From Plumapathes pennacea (Eukaryota; Cnidaria; Anthozoa; Antipatharia; Myriopathidae), in assembly GCA_964036295.1 (NCBI GenBank), contig OZ038462.1:36865680-36929679 (forward strand): DNA of 64,000 bases. Reading direction: 5' to 3'. Below are positions 35,801 to 46,595 of the stretch, one piece after another. Below the pieces are notes generated by a model. That model did not search any database, had not been told where the DNA came from, and saw only the letters and a list, made by a program, of their open reading frames with translations. The position numbers and the translations under genes are program-made. Every line of letters begins with the position of its first letter. The first letter of the stretch is position 1.

Positions 35801-38800
35801 CCTCCTCCTCGAGTCAAGTTTGCCGAGCGTTTACATGGAAAAAAGTTGTTCAGGGTAAACCGAGTCAAAGCTGGCCCTTTAACTCAGTTTATAAAGCCCA
35901 CGGATGACGGACCGAAGGAAGATCGTCTTATCGTTGAGTTTTGTGCTCTCGTGTGTTCAATTTTGCCGAAATTTTGTTTTTGACAGCCTTCCGTAAACGC
36001 GAGTTGTCCTTCCTGCTCGAGCCAAAGTGTTTACATAGAGAAAAATTGTTCCGCCACCCAGGGTCACCCTATCTTATCAACCGAGTGTCCTTGCCCCAAG
36101 GGTCACTCTGTCCCTCGAGACAAGTTGTGATTTGTCATTTAAACGCTTGCTTCGATTTATAAAGAGATGTATGAAGAGTTGGCACGCCCAGGGTGACTCG
36201 GGGGGAGGAGGGGAGAGAGTGGCTCGGGTCCCCGGGCCATTTTTTTCTCATATAAACAGGGCTTAAGAGGTGAAATTTTACCTTGAGTCCGACCAAGTTA
36301 CTAAATGACGTTGGAAATTTCCGCGGTGTCAGCTGCACATCATTGCACGAGGTGTAGTTTGATTATCACTGACATACAACAAATTGGAGTTATTTTAAAG
36401 CTCGAATTGTAATGTTTTCTCGGAACGAATATAGTGGTAGAATGTAGTGTAGCTGTGCCCATTATTCGTTATGCACTACTAGGAAGCGTTTGACTTATTT
36501 TTGTTTTTATTTTTGACTAGGAGATACCACTGCCATTACCGCTGACATTCCAAGCACAATCGTGACCAAGCTGATTGGGGAGGTTGTAAAGACAAAAGAC
36601 TGGAAGAAACTTGGCATCTTGTATCTCGGAGGTGGAGGGCGTGAATCATATCCGGTTGGTGGAGGGGGCCTGGCTTCAGGATGCGATACTTCTACAGTTC
36701 CTATCGAAGAAATCATTTCTTCGTCTTTACCCAATCGTTTTGCCCTTGTGTCAGCACTGTTAAAAGATGGTGCTCATGGCAGTGGTCTGGGAGGTGGGAA
36801 TTCGATCGTGGTTCCTTTGGCAGTGGCCATTCAGGAGAGGGACCTTGCTTTGGTGGAAGACTTGGTTAAACATGAAGCCGATCCTTGCGCTTTGACAGCG
36901 GACGGACAAACTCCACTTCATGAAGCACTGAGAATTGGCAACAGCGAAGGTTGGTGACAAAATGAATGCCTTTTAAACCATTTGTATATGACACTGAAAA
37001 AAGCGGAAAAGGACATCCGAGGAGATTGGCCATTTTAACTGCTACCAATTGGTCGAATATAATAATTTGACATAGTTTTAGGAAGTATATTACGTTATAT
37101 TTAATATCATCTACATGCAAACTAAAGGGCAAGAATATTTTCATGGGTCATACCTTATACGATTTATATGTTCATCAATTATCCTTCCTTCCTTATATAG
37201 GTAAATTTCAGTTCCTGAAAGCCTTACTCAAATCAAATCACAAAGGCATCCGCGATGTCCAAAATTCTGAAGGCAGCACACTATACCACTACACTACGTC
37301 AGGAAAGTGCACTCAACACAAATGCGAAGCAATAAGAACTCTAAGGGATGCCAAAATTAATCCTCTGCTACCAAACAAGCGAGGAAAACTTGCAATTGAT
37401 TGTGTAAAACCAAGGGACAGTCGCTGGAAAATGCTGAAGAGTGCAATGGATTGTCTCGATTCAGCACAGATTCCGCGTCTGGCTAAGAGTGATACAGACC
37501 TAGAGGATTTGGTAGATGGAAAAAAGTCGTTTGAGGTGCCTGACGCAGCCTTTGATAAAGTTCTCGACGGTGCTCCCATCAGCAAAGCAGTAATTAAACC
37601 AAAAGCCACTGATATTAACGTTATCCAACAAAAGAAACCGTTGGATAACACGTGGAAGAGGGTTCAGACATTGATAGATAATTTAGTTGTCGAAAAGATT
37701 TTACAGATTGAAGAAACCGAAGAAGATGACATGGAGAGGGAGACTAACGCCACAAAAAATCAACAGGAGGCAGTACCACATTTGGAAAATAAGCTTCCAG
37801 AGGAGATGAAAGAAGTGGTAACCAAGCAGGAAAATACAGACGAAGTCGAGGAAACCGAAGAAGCGGATGTTTATGAAATAATAAATTCGTCGGTATTTGA
37901 GAATCTCCCATGGGAAGTAGACTGTACAGATGACGTTTGGCGAATTCTCCGAAGTGATAGGATTGACGAAGCTACAAAACGAAGAATAGTATCCAAGATC
38001 CAGGTGTTGGCTGATGGAAGATGGAGTAAAACGATGTGCAAACGCCTTGAGGGACCTGCAAAGCAACAAGGCATCTTGTTGTACGAGACAAAACTTACAA
38101 AAGGTGCCCGAATTTTGTGGGAGAAGACCATCGCGTTTTCTGCACGTTGCAGTCAGGATGCCCAGTTTCGAGTTCTAAAGGGGCAAGGTAAAGGACTGAT
38201 CTACTCAGAGATAATCCGTGTTTGGGATGTTGTCCTAGATCATAATGCACTGGATCGCAGGATTAACAAGATTATCAAATCTCATAGACGTGGATTAAGC
38301 TGCATCATCAAAAAAGATCTGAAAGGCATCAAAAGAGATGACCAGAGGAATGACACGTCCACGAAGGAATGTCTTCCCAACTATTACGTGACGAAAGCAG
38401 AAGATAATCAACAATCAAACAGCACAGAACTAGCTGTCAAGCATCGGGCAGAGTCTCTGCCAGGCCAGGACGAAGTGGCAAACATTTTTTTCCCACCTGC
38501 AAGTCCAAATGATCAAGAATATCACATACTCAAGTTTTATACCTTCGGCACGGCCTTGGTGCGAACTATTCTGGAGGGTGACAGTGCAAAGAGAGTAGAT
38601 TTTCCCTTCAAAGCCACAGAGCGCGAGGATGCTATCATTAGGCTTCGGCAAAAGCCTCCATGTCCTGTAATACTCATTGGAAGGAGTGGGACTGGAAAGA
38701 CGACTTGTTGCCTGTACCGTTTGTGGAGTGAATTTCAGACCTATTGGGAAGGAGCTGCCACTGGAGGTCCTCACATGCCAAAGTACAAAGAATCTGAGAT

Positions 38801-41800
38801 TGAAGAAAAGGAAGAGATTCAAACAAGTGACTCTGGAGCACAGGAAAATGTGGTCCACATTGAAATAGAATCGGAGAATAATGAAGAAACGGCAGCTGCA
38901 ATCTCGGATTGTGAGAACGCATTCGGTTCTTCCGACAGTTTTGAGCATTTGCACCAATTGTTTATAACAAAGAATTCGGTGCTGTGTAGTGAGGTCCAAA
39001 AAACCTTCCGTGAACTATTCCATGCATGTCCTTCTGTTTTAGAACATACCAGAATAGAAGACCATGCTTTGCCTGGAAGGATACAAGATGTCGAAGAAAC
39101 CGCATGGCCATTGTTCATAAACTCTCGAAACTGGCTTTTATTATTGGATGCATCTTTGCCTGGCGAACCGTTCTTCAAGAGAAATCCGGATGGTAGCCTT
39201 TCACGAAGAATCGAAGGCTGGGGGGAAGAAGACAACCACTTGCAGTATATCCCGGCTGACGATTCTGATGACGATGAGGACAACGAAGAAGACAAAGACG
39301 AAAACCAAGACAAAACAGAGCACGGAGAGGAAAGCGGACGTTCGAAACAAACCCCACCAAAAGAAGTAGATCCAAGGAGAGAAATCACTTACCAAGTCTT
39401 CAAACAAGACATCTGGCCAAAGATGGGGAAGAAAGCAAAGGGTAGTGTTGAATATCACCCCACTTTAGTTTGGACAGAGATAAGGTCTTTCATTAAGGGA
39501 TCAGCAAAGGCACTTCGTAGTGAAAATGGCGTGCTGTCATTGGAGGATTACCATAACCTTGGCAAAAAGATGGCCCCTAACTTCTCTGCAGATCTCCGCG
39601 AAGATGTGTACAGGTTGTTTGAAATTTACGAGCGTGTGCGGTCAAATCTTCGTATGTTTGACGAAGCAGATCTCATATTCAACCTTCACCATCGCTTACA
39701 GGCGATACCTGCTCCCCAGTGGTCAGTGCATCGATTGTACGTGGACGAGACGCAGGACTTCTCACAATCCGAGCTTTCGCTGCTTATTCGTTGTTGCCGC
39801 CATCCGAACGACATCTTCTTCACGGGAGACACTGCGCAAAGCATCATGCGGGGAATAGCTTTCCGTTTCGAAGACCTGAAGTCGCTGTTCTTCTACGCTA
39901 ATGAAGAAGCTGTAGCTCGTGGTCATCGGGATTTGATTAGAGTCCCGGACAGGCTGTTCCAACTGACTCACAACTACCGCTCACATTCAGGAATCCTCCG
40001 TCTGGCTTCAAGTGTGGTTGATCTGCTTCTGAACTATTTCCCGGAATCATTTGACAGGCTAGAAAAGGACCAAGGCATGTTTGATGGTCCAAGACCGGTA
40101 CTCCTTGAATCTTGCAATCTCACAGACTTGGCGATGATCATGCGTGGGAATCGACGACAAACATCGCGCATCGAGTTTGGTGCCCATCAAGCTATTCTTG
40201 TTGCATCTGACGAGGCCCGAGATGCGTTACCCGACGAATTGAAGCACGGTCTGGTCATGACCATCTACGAGGCCAAGGGATTGGAGTTTGACGACGTCCT
40301 CATCTACAACTTTTTCAAAGACTCGCAGGTACTACGTTACCCTTAAAACGCGCAATTTAGTCTCGAATATTTCTTTCTTCCTAATTATGGACGAAATGTC
40401 TGTCTAGTTTGAAGAAAAAAGGGTATTCGAAAAGACATGCCCACGGATTAGCAATTTCAAATTTTCTGCGGGCTCAGAATTGGCTGTATCTTTTGTCGCA
40501 CTTTCCTTGTTTACGTTGTAATGTAAAGTAATAGCAGTAAAATGATCGTTACAGTTATGAATTAACTGTTAAGTTAAAAGCAATGGCAAAGGTAGCCCGG
40601 AAAAAAATCCAAACTTCGGCGGGAATCAAACCCATGACATTCCCGATACGTCAAGAACCCAATAATATATTTAATAATGCTAATACAATAATATAATAGA
40701 CATGTAGTGATGTTAGAATTCTCTGAAATGATCTTTAAAGCTCCAATCTATTTTGTTCTGCAGGCAAATAAGGAGTGGAGGGTCGTGACGGCTTTTTTAA
40801 AGGAAAGATACGTGGAGCAAACGAGACACAACACAGGACTAGTGGAAATATCGGAAGAATCGCTGCGAGCGAAGTCTCGACCTCTGGAGTTTGACTCAGA
40901 GAAGCACAGAGTCCTTAACTCGGAGTTCAAGAACCTCTACACGGCAATAACACGAGCCCGGGTGAATGTTTGGTTCTTTGACGAAGACAAGATGACTCGG
41001 GCACCAATGTTCGAGTATTTTCAGATGCTTGGCCTTGTGGAAGTCGTTTCCAGAGAGAACGAGGAGGAAGGCCAAGAACCTTTGACCCCTATGTTCGCAG
41101 AAAAGTCAACTACAGCAGAATGGAAAGAGCGTGGCATGTTCTTCTACAAAAAACGCCTCTGGGAAGTGGCCATTAAATGCTTCAAATTTGCTGGAGATGA
41201 GCTGATGGTCCAAAAGAGTCAAGCACATCTACAGGCTTCAGAGGCGAGACGATGGTCTTCTGAGAATCGAAGCCGTATGAGAGAGGAGTTCCTGAAGGCT
41301 GCCGAAATGTTCATCGATTGCAAAATGGTGGAAGAGGCAGAAGTGTGCTTGTATAATGCAAGGGAGTGGTTACTACTGGCACAACTCTATGAGAAGACAG
41401 AAAAGGTGGGGAATGCTACTTTCATATGATAGAAACAACTGAAGTCCTTTCCATAGGCTTCTACTAAGTATATCTGTTCTTATTCAAGCTAACCATAGTG
41501 AACTTAGTTGGATAATTGGAGGGAGCTAGTTTCAGTCAATTAAAGGCATGAATATTATAGCTCAGATAAAGATTACCAAACGACAACTTGAATTCCGTAA
41601 CAGAGTAGCCTCAGAAACCCCCCTACCTCTTTATTGAAAATTTAATTAGCATTATCGAAATGTTTTGGTGTTATAAAACAAATCATGCCAAGTCGCTCCG
41701 AGACCTTTTGCTATAAAACCTATTTCCATAACAGGCACAACTATCCCGTTTAGTGACCCCTTTATCTATTTTTGGCCTCGTTTACAGTAGAGCAAATTCA

Positions 41801-44800
41801 TCCGGACTCGTGAATGCGTTTACACTAGCTTTTGTGAATAATCCTTTGTCATTTTTAGTAAATTCGGATAAAAAACGAATCTGGAATTGAAAGTTGAAAC
41901 TTTGTACCCGGATACTTTGTATCCGAAACAGTTTTCAAGTGTTAACGGGGCCTTGGAGAGTAAGAACGGGACTTGAAGAATAAATTCTTCCAACTACAAG
42001 CTAATTCCGTCCCTTTCACAATTATGTGTTTTTAATTGTAATAGTAAAGGATGACTGAAGAAATATACTCAGTATACAGCTGTAGCAAAGTATGATATGT
42101 TACTTGTTTAGACTTTATAACATCCAACTATAACGAAGTCATGTGACCAGTTCAGACAGAGCATGCAACATCTACAGTGGTAGTTTATCTATTTGAGTTA
42201 ATTACAATTTATATGTATTTAGTTCGCAGACGCCGCAAAATACTTCACGAAAGTAAATTACTTCGAGAAAGCAAGTGTATGCTTCGAGCATATCAACAAC
42301 TACCATCAAGCAGTGGAGATTTTATGCCGTGCCAAACGTTTCGAAAAGGCTATCGATGTTCTTGAGCGCTATAACACTCTGGCAACAGAAGGTGCAGGTG
42401 CCATGGGAGTGACTCCCCCGAGATCCATTCGAACCGTAGAAAGGTTGTGTTTCAGTTTGGCCAGTGAGTACTACAAGAACGGAGAATATGACGAAATGAA
42501 AGATGTCCTACAGAGACTCCCATCTGCAGAAGATCGCATCGACTTCTTGAAGAAGCATGGTTTTGTGGACGCTGCTGTTCGTGCAATGGTGGAAGATGGG
42601 AAGAGGAAGGAAGCTGCTACTTTGCTTCAGACGCATGGGAAATTTCAAGAAGCCATAGCATACTGTGAAGATCCATTGTTTGTCGCAAAATGTTTGGTAT
42701 CTGCCGTACGTACCGCTTCTATCGATAAGTCAGCCATTCCTGGCAAACTGATTAAAGCACAAGAACTGTACAGGCAATGCGAGGAAAACGATGGTCAAGC
42801 AGAAGCTTTGGTTATGCTTGGGAGATCTGAAAGGAACATGAAACGCCTTAAAGAAGCAGGAAAACTGTTTAATAAAACTGGTAATGTCTGTGGAGCATGT
42901 GAGTCCATTGAAGCAATGTTTGAAATAGAAAACGGAACGTCTCTGCCTCTTCCACCGTGGATAACCGTTAGAGCTATTGAAAGGCTTGTCAGTCTTATTG
43001 ACACACTGTGCAGACCAAAGGAACAGCTGAAAATGGTTGAAGAGAAGATGCTGGTGGTATGTGAGAAGCACTTTGGTCTTTTGAAGTGGGACGTACGTTT
43101 TCGACTTTGCAACAAGAGAAGTGGTTGTCGCTTCTCTGAAATAGCTCCCGATTTGGTACGTGGAAATTCTAGCGACGTTGATGTTGTGGTGGACGTCACA
43201 ACGGGGCGGCAAAGAATCAGTAAGCATCTAATGGATCTCGCCATTTCATTGATTTGTCAAACTCGTAAACGGCTGGAAGCAGTGTTTCTGGAAAACTCAA
43301 TTTGCAAAGAACATTTGAATGGGTTTACGTGTGTCACAAGTGATTGCCAGTATCTTCACAGCTCTGATGACTCAGAGCTGTTCAGTAAGCGTTTCACTGC
43401 TTTGCTTAACCTGGTCTGTCTTGAAGCAGTAAAAGGTGACCTTGCTGATGTGATGAAACAGCATCAACTGGGAACACACCATTCAGAAATTCATCCAAGT
43501 GCAGTGCCCAGATCCTGTGAACGCTTCTATGATCTGTTGTTTCCAGCAACTGGACTGAGAAGTAACAAACTGACTCGACATTTTCGTGATCTCAAACGGT
43601 ATCCTGCGTTCCGAAAACGGTTGAGAAGCTATGCACAACTGGTGTGGAACAGTTCAGAGCGCCTATCTGATGTCGATAGTTTCCTGAAGGCTTCGTTTAT
43701 TTTGGAACTGGCTGAAGATCTATCTACAATGATGACGTTCTTGAGCCAAGAAGAGGCAAAGATGAAGCACGTCGAAGCAAACGCTGCAGATGCTACTAGA
43801 ACGAGGAATGCACTAGTGGAAAACCGCAGTTATTTTCGCTGCTGGCAAGATGGAAGGCTTCGTCTGCATCGTCAAGGCAAAGTACTTGATGCCGCTCATC
43901 AGATTGTTCGGCGCTTCCTCTCTTTACCAGCAAAACGAACCGGCGTCCGTTTTCCCTCCATAACAAATACAGTTTTGATTTTGGAATACCAACTAACGGT
44001 TTGTTTGGCGTTGTTCGCAAGACTGAAGTCTCCTGCACATCAAGTACCCATCTGTCTACCAGAATGTTACTTAGCTGCTGTTCAGCTCTGGGACAATTTG
44101 CGTTGCACCACAAAGGGTCATCGTACCTTGTATGAGGCAGTGGAACAACAAGCATCCAGTAGCGACAGCAGGAAGCTCATTTCTCAAGTTCAGAGTCAGC
44201 TCAACTACATGGTAGATTTGACATGTGGCCAAACATCTAATCGGTTCGATGTTGTGCATGACGCACTCCAGGACGAACGAAGTAAACCCGAAGACGCGGA
44301 GAGAACTCTGGTTCTTGCTATGACGATGCTTTGCAACTGTGGAAGCGCCATACGTTTTGTTTGCGATACCGTATTGCTAAAAAGCCTATGGAAAATCTCG
44401 CTAAGAGATACCACCTCGAATCGCGTAAGGAATGCTTTGGTAGCCGTCAAGAATGCTAGCGGTGTTCGAGATGTAGTTATAGCACTTAAGACGCTCCTTC
44501 AAAGCAGAAACGAGAAGCTTTTTGATATTGATTGGCTTGACCACAAGTTAAGGTGTGATGCTTCTCGGAATTCAAATCCCTCTCGTTATCCAACAACATT
44601 TCATGCTGATCTGATGTTTCTACGTGGCGATGCCCAAGTCATTGAAGAAAAGAACAACACTGAAATCCTTGAAGAGGTGCAGGAGCCTGCTCTAGGCTTG
44701 TCAGTGGAATTTGATGAAGAGCTTGAGCGGAAAGAGAGAGAGAAAGTCGAGTTGGATCTAAGAAGTAAAGCTGAGATGGAATCACAGGAGGTTTTGAAAA

Positions 44801-46595
44801 GTGGAACAGAAGAAAGTATCCACGTCGATGGATACGTGAAGAGTTCGATTTCAGAGGATGAGGCTAAAGATTCAGCATCAAGGTCTCTGGATGAACACTT
44901 CACCAGCTTTGAGTTTGACCTTTCTGCCTGTGGTATTTGTGGGGAAGATTTCACAAAATTGCTGGACATTGAAGATTATAATCCAGAAATCGAATCAGGT
45001 AAGACAAAGCAGACATAGGTACTGTGGACATGTGTTACACCGCGCAAGCGGTGTAACACATGTCCGTTCATTACCAACACCATTTCAATTTCCGGCCCTA
45101 AGAACTCCACCCAAATCACCGATCATTTCGACTGCACTTCTCGCAATGTCATCTACTGCATACGGTGCACCAGCTGCAACCAGCTTTACATCGGCGAAAC
45201 AGGACGGAGGTTGGGAGACCGTTTCCGCGAACATCTTTTGGATGTAAAAAGCAACAGCCAGGACGCTTCCAAACCTGTAGCTCGGCATTTTAATCAACCC
45301 GGTCACTCCCACAACAACATGACCATTTTCGACTTATCTCTTCACCAAGGCAACACCGAATCCCGCAAGTGCACAGAACAGCGCCTGATTTTCAAAATTG
45401 GTACCTTATCTCCCGCAGGAATCAACGAGCGGTTCTCTTTCTCGTAGTTCCTTAAACTTTGACCATGTTTTTCTGATTGGCTGCTTTTCACTACAGCCAA
45501 TCATTAATTATTAAGTTTCCTCTGAGGTAAGTTTCTTTCTTAATCCCCTTTTAAACCCCGTTTACCCATAATCCTCTCATTCGCTCTGACGAAGGGCTAG
45601 CGCTCGAAACGTCAGCTATTGTCTCTTTGACGGCGTTCCATTACCCTCATCAACACTTAGTTGATACACCAGTTTGTCTTCCGCCACGCCGACGCAGTCA
45701 ACCTAGTTCTCTTAAGAGCTGGTATTACGTTATAGGTACTGAGTGACTTGCATCTGCATGAACTTTTCCTTTTTAATTATTCGTATACTTTTTATATCTT
45801 TTTTCTTTTTCAATATTTCTTAAGATGGACCCCAGGAAATCCAAAGATCAGCGGAGGATCTTGCTGCAGCACAGCAGAAATGCTTCCACGAGCACGCGAA
45901 CAGCCCGGCTCACGATCAAAGAATGACCGAGTTTATGTCCTACAAGAAGCTGTATAAGGAGCACTTGGCCCCTCTCCTGATTAAGGAAGAACGTCTCCAC
46001 AACGAGTTACAGGAATCCACGAGTGTAGGACTCGATCTTCAACGCCTAAACACTGCAAGTCAGCAACTTCAGGGGCAAATTGGTACTCTTGAGTCCAAGA
46101 AGACGTGGTGTGAAGCACACAGCCTTCAGAAAGCAATCACGCAACTTGAACAAGTGGTCCAGGAAGTTGAACAAATTTTACATCAAGGTGAAATATGATT
46201 TTTTTCTTGTGCATCTGCTGCAGAAAATTCACGTTTATTTTGGTAAAAAGAGTTCTCATTTTTTTTCTCCCTGTTTTTATTTCTCTCTGTCCATGCGCTA
46301 TTCCCTAGAGTAAAACTAGTGTTGCAAACGTTAGAAGCAAGAACATTTTCAGTATCTACTTTTCGTTTTGGAACTTGAGCACTGCAAACAGTTTATTTTG
46401 TCAGCATCTACATTTCATATTTTTATCTCTAATCACTCCCTAGTTAATAAAGACAAGGAAGGGAGCTTGGTAGAAGAGGGTGCAGAACTAGGGTCGCATG
46501 AACACGACGATGACACCCATCCGCTAAAAGAAGTGCCAAAGCCAGAGAAGACAAAGATGAGGCCACCGAAAGCCGGAAAAAGAAAACGACGATGA
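21661..46595 (+). CDS. TRANK1-like: GENE P: TRANK1-like TPR/ankyrin repeat and SF1 helicase protein, apparently complete (19 exons)
   Basis: Predicted coding exons: 21661-21900, 23623-23856, 25807-26046, 27927-28160, 28462-28609, 29109-29509, 30016-30228, 30386-30616, 31221-31371, 32800-33197, 33575-33808, 34783-35013, 35091-35214, 36521-36949, 37201-40328, 40764-41405, 42223-44998, 45825-46187, 46444-46595. They sum to 10,569 nt (3,522 aa plus stop) with every junction in phase. The ATG at 21661 sits in ACCATGG, nine bases after a strong acceptor (T tract, CAG at 21649-21651), so an untranslated first exon probably lies upstream. Order: TPRs, three TPR/ankyrin-like cassettes, ankyrin, UvrD-like helicase, C-terminal TPRs, CCCH-like zinc motif, basic tail. 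The vertebrate relative TRANK1 is, from memory, near 2,900-3,000 aa. Biochemical role unknown. No canonical AATAAA was found within several hundred bases of the stop. Confidence 0.88.
22456..23347 (+). mobile_element. MITE with TTAA-type target site (Kolobok/piggyBac-like candidate)
   Basis: Inverted ends: left TTAGGCCCTCTTTACAAAGA at 22456, right complement ending CCTTGTAAACAAGCCCTTAA at 23347, each followed inward by a GATAG-x-GTTACCCTAG motif. The right flank gives TTAA and the left a one-base variant, TTAG. The interior carries several GGGTAACC/CCCGGGT motifs but no transposase frame. It lies in the first GENE P intron. Elements with similar CCCGGGT-rich interiors occur at 26590-27010 and 35753-36267. 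Confidence 0.65.
25807..29509 (+). CDS. GENE P exons 3-6: TPR/ankyrin-like cassette A
   Basis: Four exons of 240, 234, 148 and 401 nt with phases 0-0, 0-0, 0-1, 1-0. Exon 3 (25807-26046) starts EWAQRWKQEAIHFFTK. Exon 4 starts KEAERWKERGRILSVKEKRY and contains YSNRSLAFKRQEKWKEALED, a classic TPR pattern. Exon 5 starts AHYRLGSSLFAMERN. Exon 6 contains LYVLFLGGGG, then GGLATGCDTSAVRLEQV, then two degenerate ankyrin-like helix pairs. Exon 6 ends at a weak donor, GAG|GTTAAT. The glycine-rich GGGG...GCDTS motif recurs in the other two cassettes. Confidence 0.85.
30016..33197 (+). CDS. GENE P exons 7-10: TPR/ankyrin-like cassette B
   Basis: Exons of 213, 231, 151 and 398 nt with the same 0-0, 0-0, 0-1, 1-0 phase pattern as cassette A. 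Exon 7 starts GTAEKLAQNAVEQLQKN; exon 8 has MWKDWGNELLKMENFN and LSNRSMAHIRRKAYAKAQKD; exon 9 starts GYYRLGACLVGSKQHDEA; exon 10 has a divergent LRYLFLGAREQW and LASNCDASCVPLDLLLQ in place of the GGGG...GCDTS stretch, followed by ankyrin-like helices with GADPS. Loss of the polyglycine run in this copy suggests relaxed constraint or specialisation. Confidence 0.85.
33575..36949 (+). CDS. GENE P exons 11-14: TPR/ankyrin-like cassette C
   Basis: Exons of 234, 231, 124 and 429 nt, again with phases 0-0, 0-0, 0-1; the last exon runs 1-1 because it continues into the ankyrin/helicase exon. Exon 11 starts GTPSQWLKLGRKAMETQNYK; exon 12 starts GEAIKWKFRGSKLYEQNLFS and has LYNRSKARQKNNDFHGALKD; exon 13 starts GHLNLLECYKMLRRDKEA; exon 14 has LYLGGGGRESYPVGGGGLAS and GCDTSTVPIEEI. 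Exon 14 ends in a canonical ankyrin repeat (ADGQTPLHEALRIGNSE) that is completed after the splice by GKFQFLKALL. Confidence 0.87.
35753..36267 (+). mobile_element. MITE-like TIR element in GENE P intron 13
   Basis: Inverted ends of about 40 bp: left CCTGTTTATATGAGAAAATT, right complement with TTTTTTCTCATATAAACAGG, each followed inward by a GGGGACCC/GGGTCCCC block. Flanks are CTAAG on the left and CTTAAG on the right, compatible with a degraded TTAA target site. GC-rich interior, no coding frame. The phrase CATATAAACGGGACCTAA near 27000 belongs to a truncated relative. Confidence 0.65.
37201..41405 (+). CDS. GENE P exons 15-16: ankyrin end, linker and UvrD-like SF1 helicase
   Basis: Exon 15 (3,128 nt) completes ankyrin repeats (SEGSTLYHY), then an acidic linker, then the helicase. 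Motifs with approximate protein positions: Walker A GRSGTGKTT (1663-1671), Walker B YVDETQD (2016-2022), motif III GDTAQSIMRG, motif IV NYRSH (2094-2098), motif V EAKGLEFDDVLIYN (from 2193) and, in exon 16, motif VI TAITRA (2272-2277). All are intact, so ATP binding and hydrolysis are plausible. An acidic D/E/K-rich insert (encoded near 39255-39330) separates motifs Ia and II. The intron at 40329-40763 falls between motifs V and VI, as in GENE R. Exon 16 continues into TPR sequence (EWKERGMFFYKKRLWEVAIK). By family, SF1 UvrD-like enzymes are nucleic-acid translocases; the substrate here is unknown. Confidence 0.92.
42223..44998 (+). CDS. GENE P exon 17: C-terminal TPR region with CCCH-like zinc motif
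   Basis: A 2,776-nt exon starting FADAAKYFTKVNYFEKASVC after the acceptor TTTAG at 42218-42222. The N-terminal third is TPR-like (YHQAVEILCRAKRFEKAIDV). Around protein residues 2787-2805 there is a C-x8-C-x4-C-x3-H motif (CKEHLNGFTC, then VTSDC and QYLH), very close to a CCCH zinc finger. Near the end, CGICGEDF gives a CxxC pair that may be completed by Cys/His residues in exon 18 (CFHEHANSPAH). The remainder is helical and of unknown function. GENE R lacks this whole region. The exon ends phase 1 at TCAG|GTAAGA. Confidence 0.88.
45018..45680 (+). mobile_element. 3' fragment of a Penelope-like retroelement (GIY-YIG endonuclease end)
   Basis: A frame open from about 45019 to the TAG at 45447 encodes CNTCPFI, then NVIYCIRCTSCNQLYIGETG and RRLGDRFREHL, the hallmark of the GIY-YIG endonuclease that ends Penelope-like element proteins, and finishes PAGINERFSFS. 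The reverse transcriptase is absent, as expected from 5' truncation. The endonuclease frame has no internal stop, so the insertion is fairly young. It sits in the intron between GENE P exons 17 and 18 (44999-45824), on the same strand as the host gene. Its 3' untranslated part holds a hammerhead-like motif. Confidence 0.82.
45583..45616 (+). ncRNA. Hammerhead ribozyme-like motif of the Penelope-like element
   Basis: CTGACGA (45586-45592), GGGC and GCTC arms around a TAGC loop (stem II), GAAAC (45606-45610), then GTCAGC. GCT before and AGC after can form a short stem I, and GTC would be the cleavage triplet. Hammerhead motifs are known from Penelope-like elements. Stem III would be only the self-complementary ACGT, which suggests a dimeric form, and there is one extra A before stem II, so activity is uncertain. 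The same bases can instead form a simple CTGACG/CGTCAG hairpin. Confidence 0.5.
45825..46595 (+). CDS. GENE P exons 18-19: coiled-coil and basic C-terminus
   Basis: Exon 18 (45825-46187) begins after CTTAAG and encodes DGPQEIQRSAEDLAAAQQK, then CFHEHANSPAHDQRMTEF and a heptad-rich helix (LQRLNTASQQLQGQIGTLES) suited to a coiled coil. Exon 19 (46444-46595) is acidic then strongly basic, ending GKRKRR before TGA. That tail resembles a monopartite nuclear localisation signal. Splice phases (1 into exon 18, 1 into exon 19) agree throughout. Both introns have usable GTAAGA/GTGAAA donors. Confidence 0.82.

Noticed and set aside
38430-38999. Long antisense open frames opposite GENE P exon 15 (also 38819-39388)
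   Set aside because: They mirror a strongly supported helicase exon; composition follows from the sense codons and there are no motifs.
42730-43244. Antisense open frames opposite GENE P exon 17
   Set aside because: Shadow of the coding exon; no independent splice or motif support.
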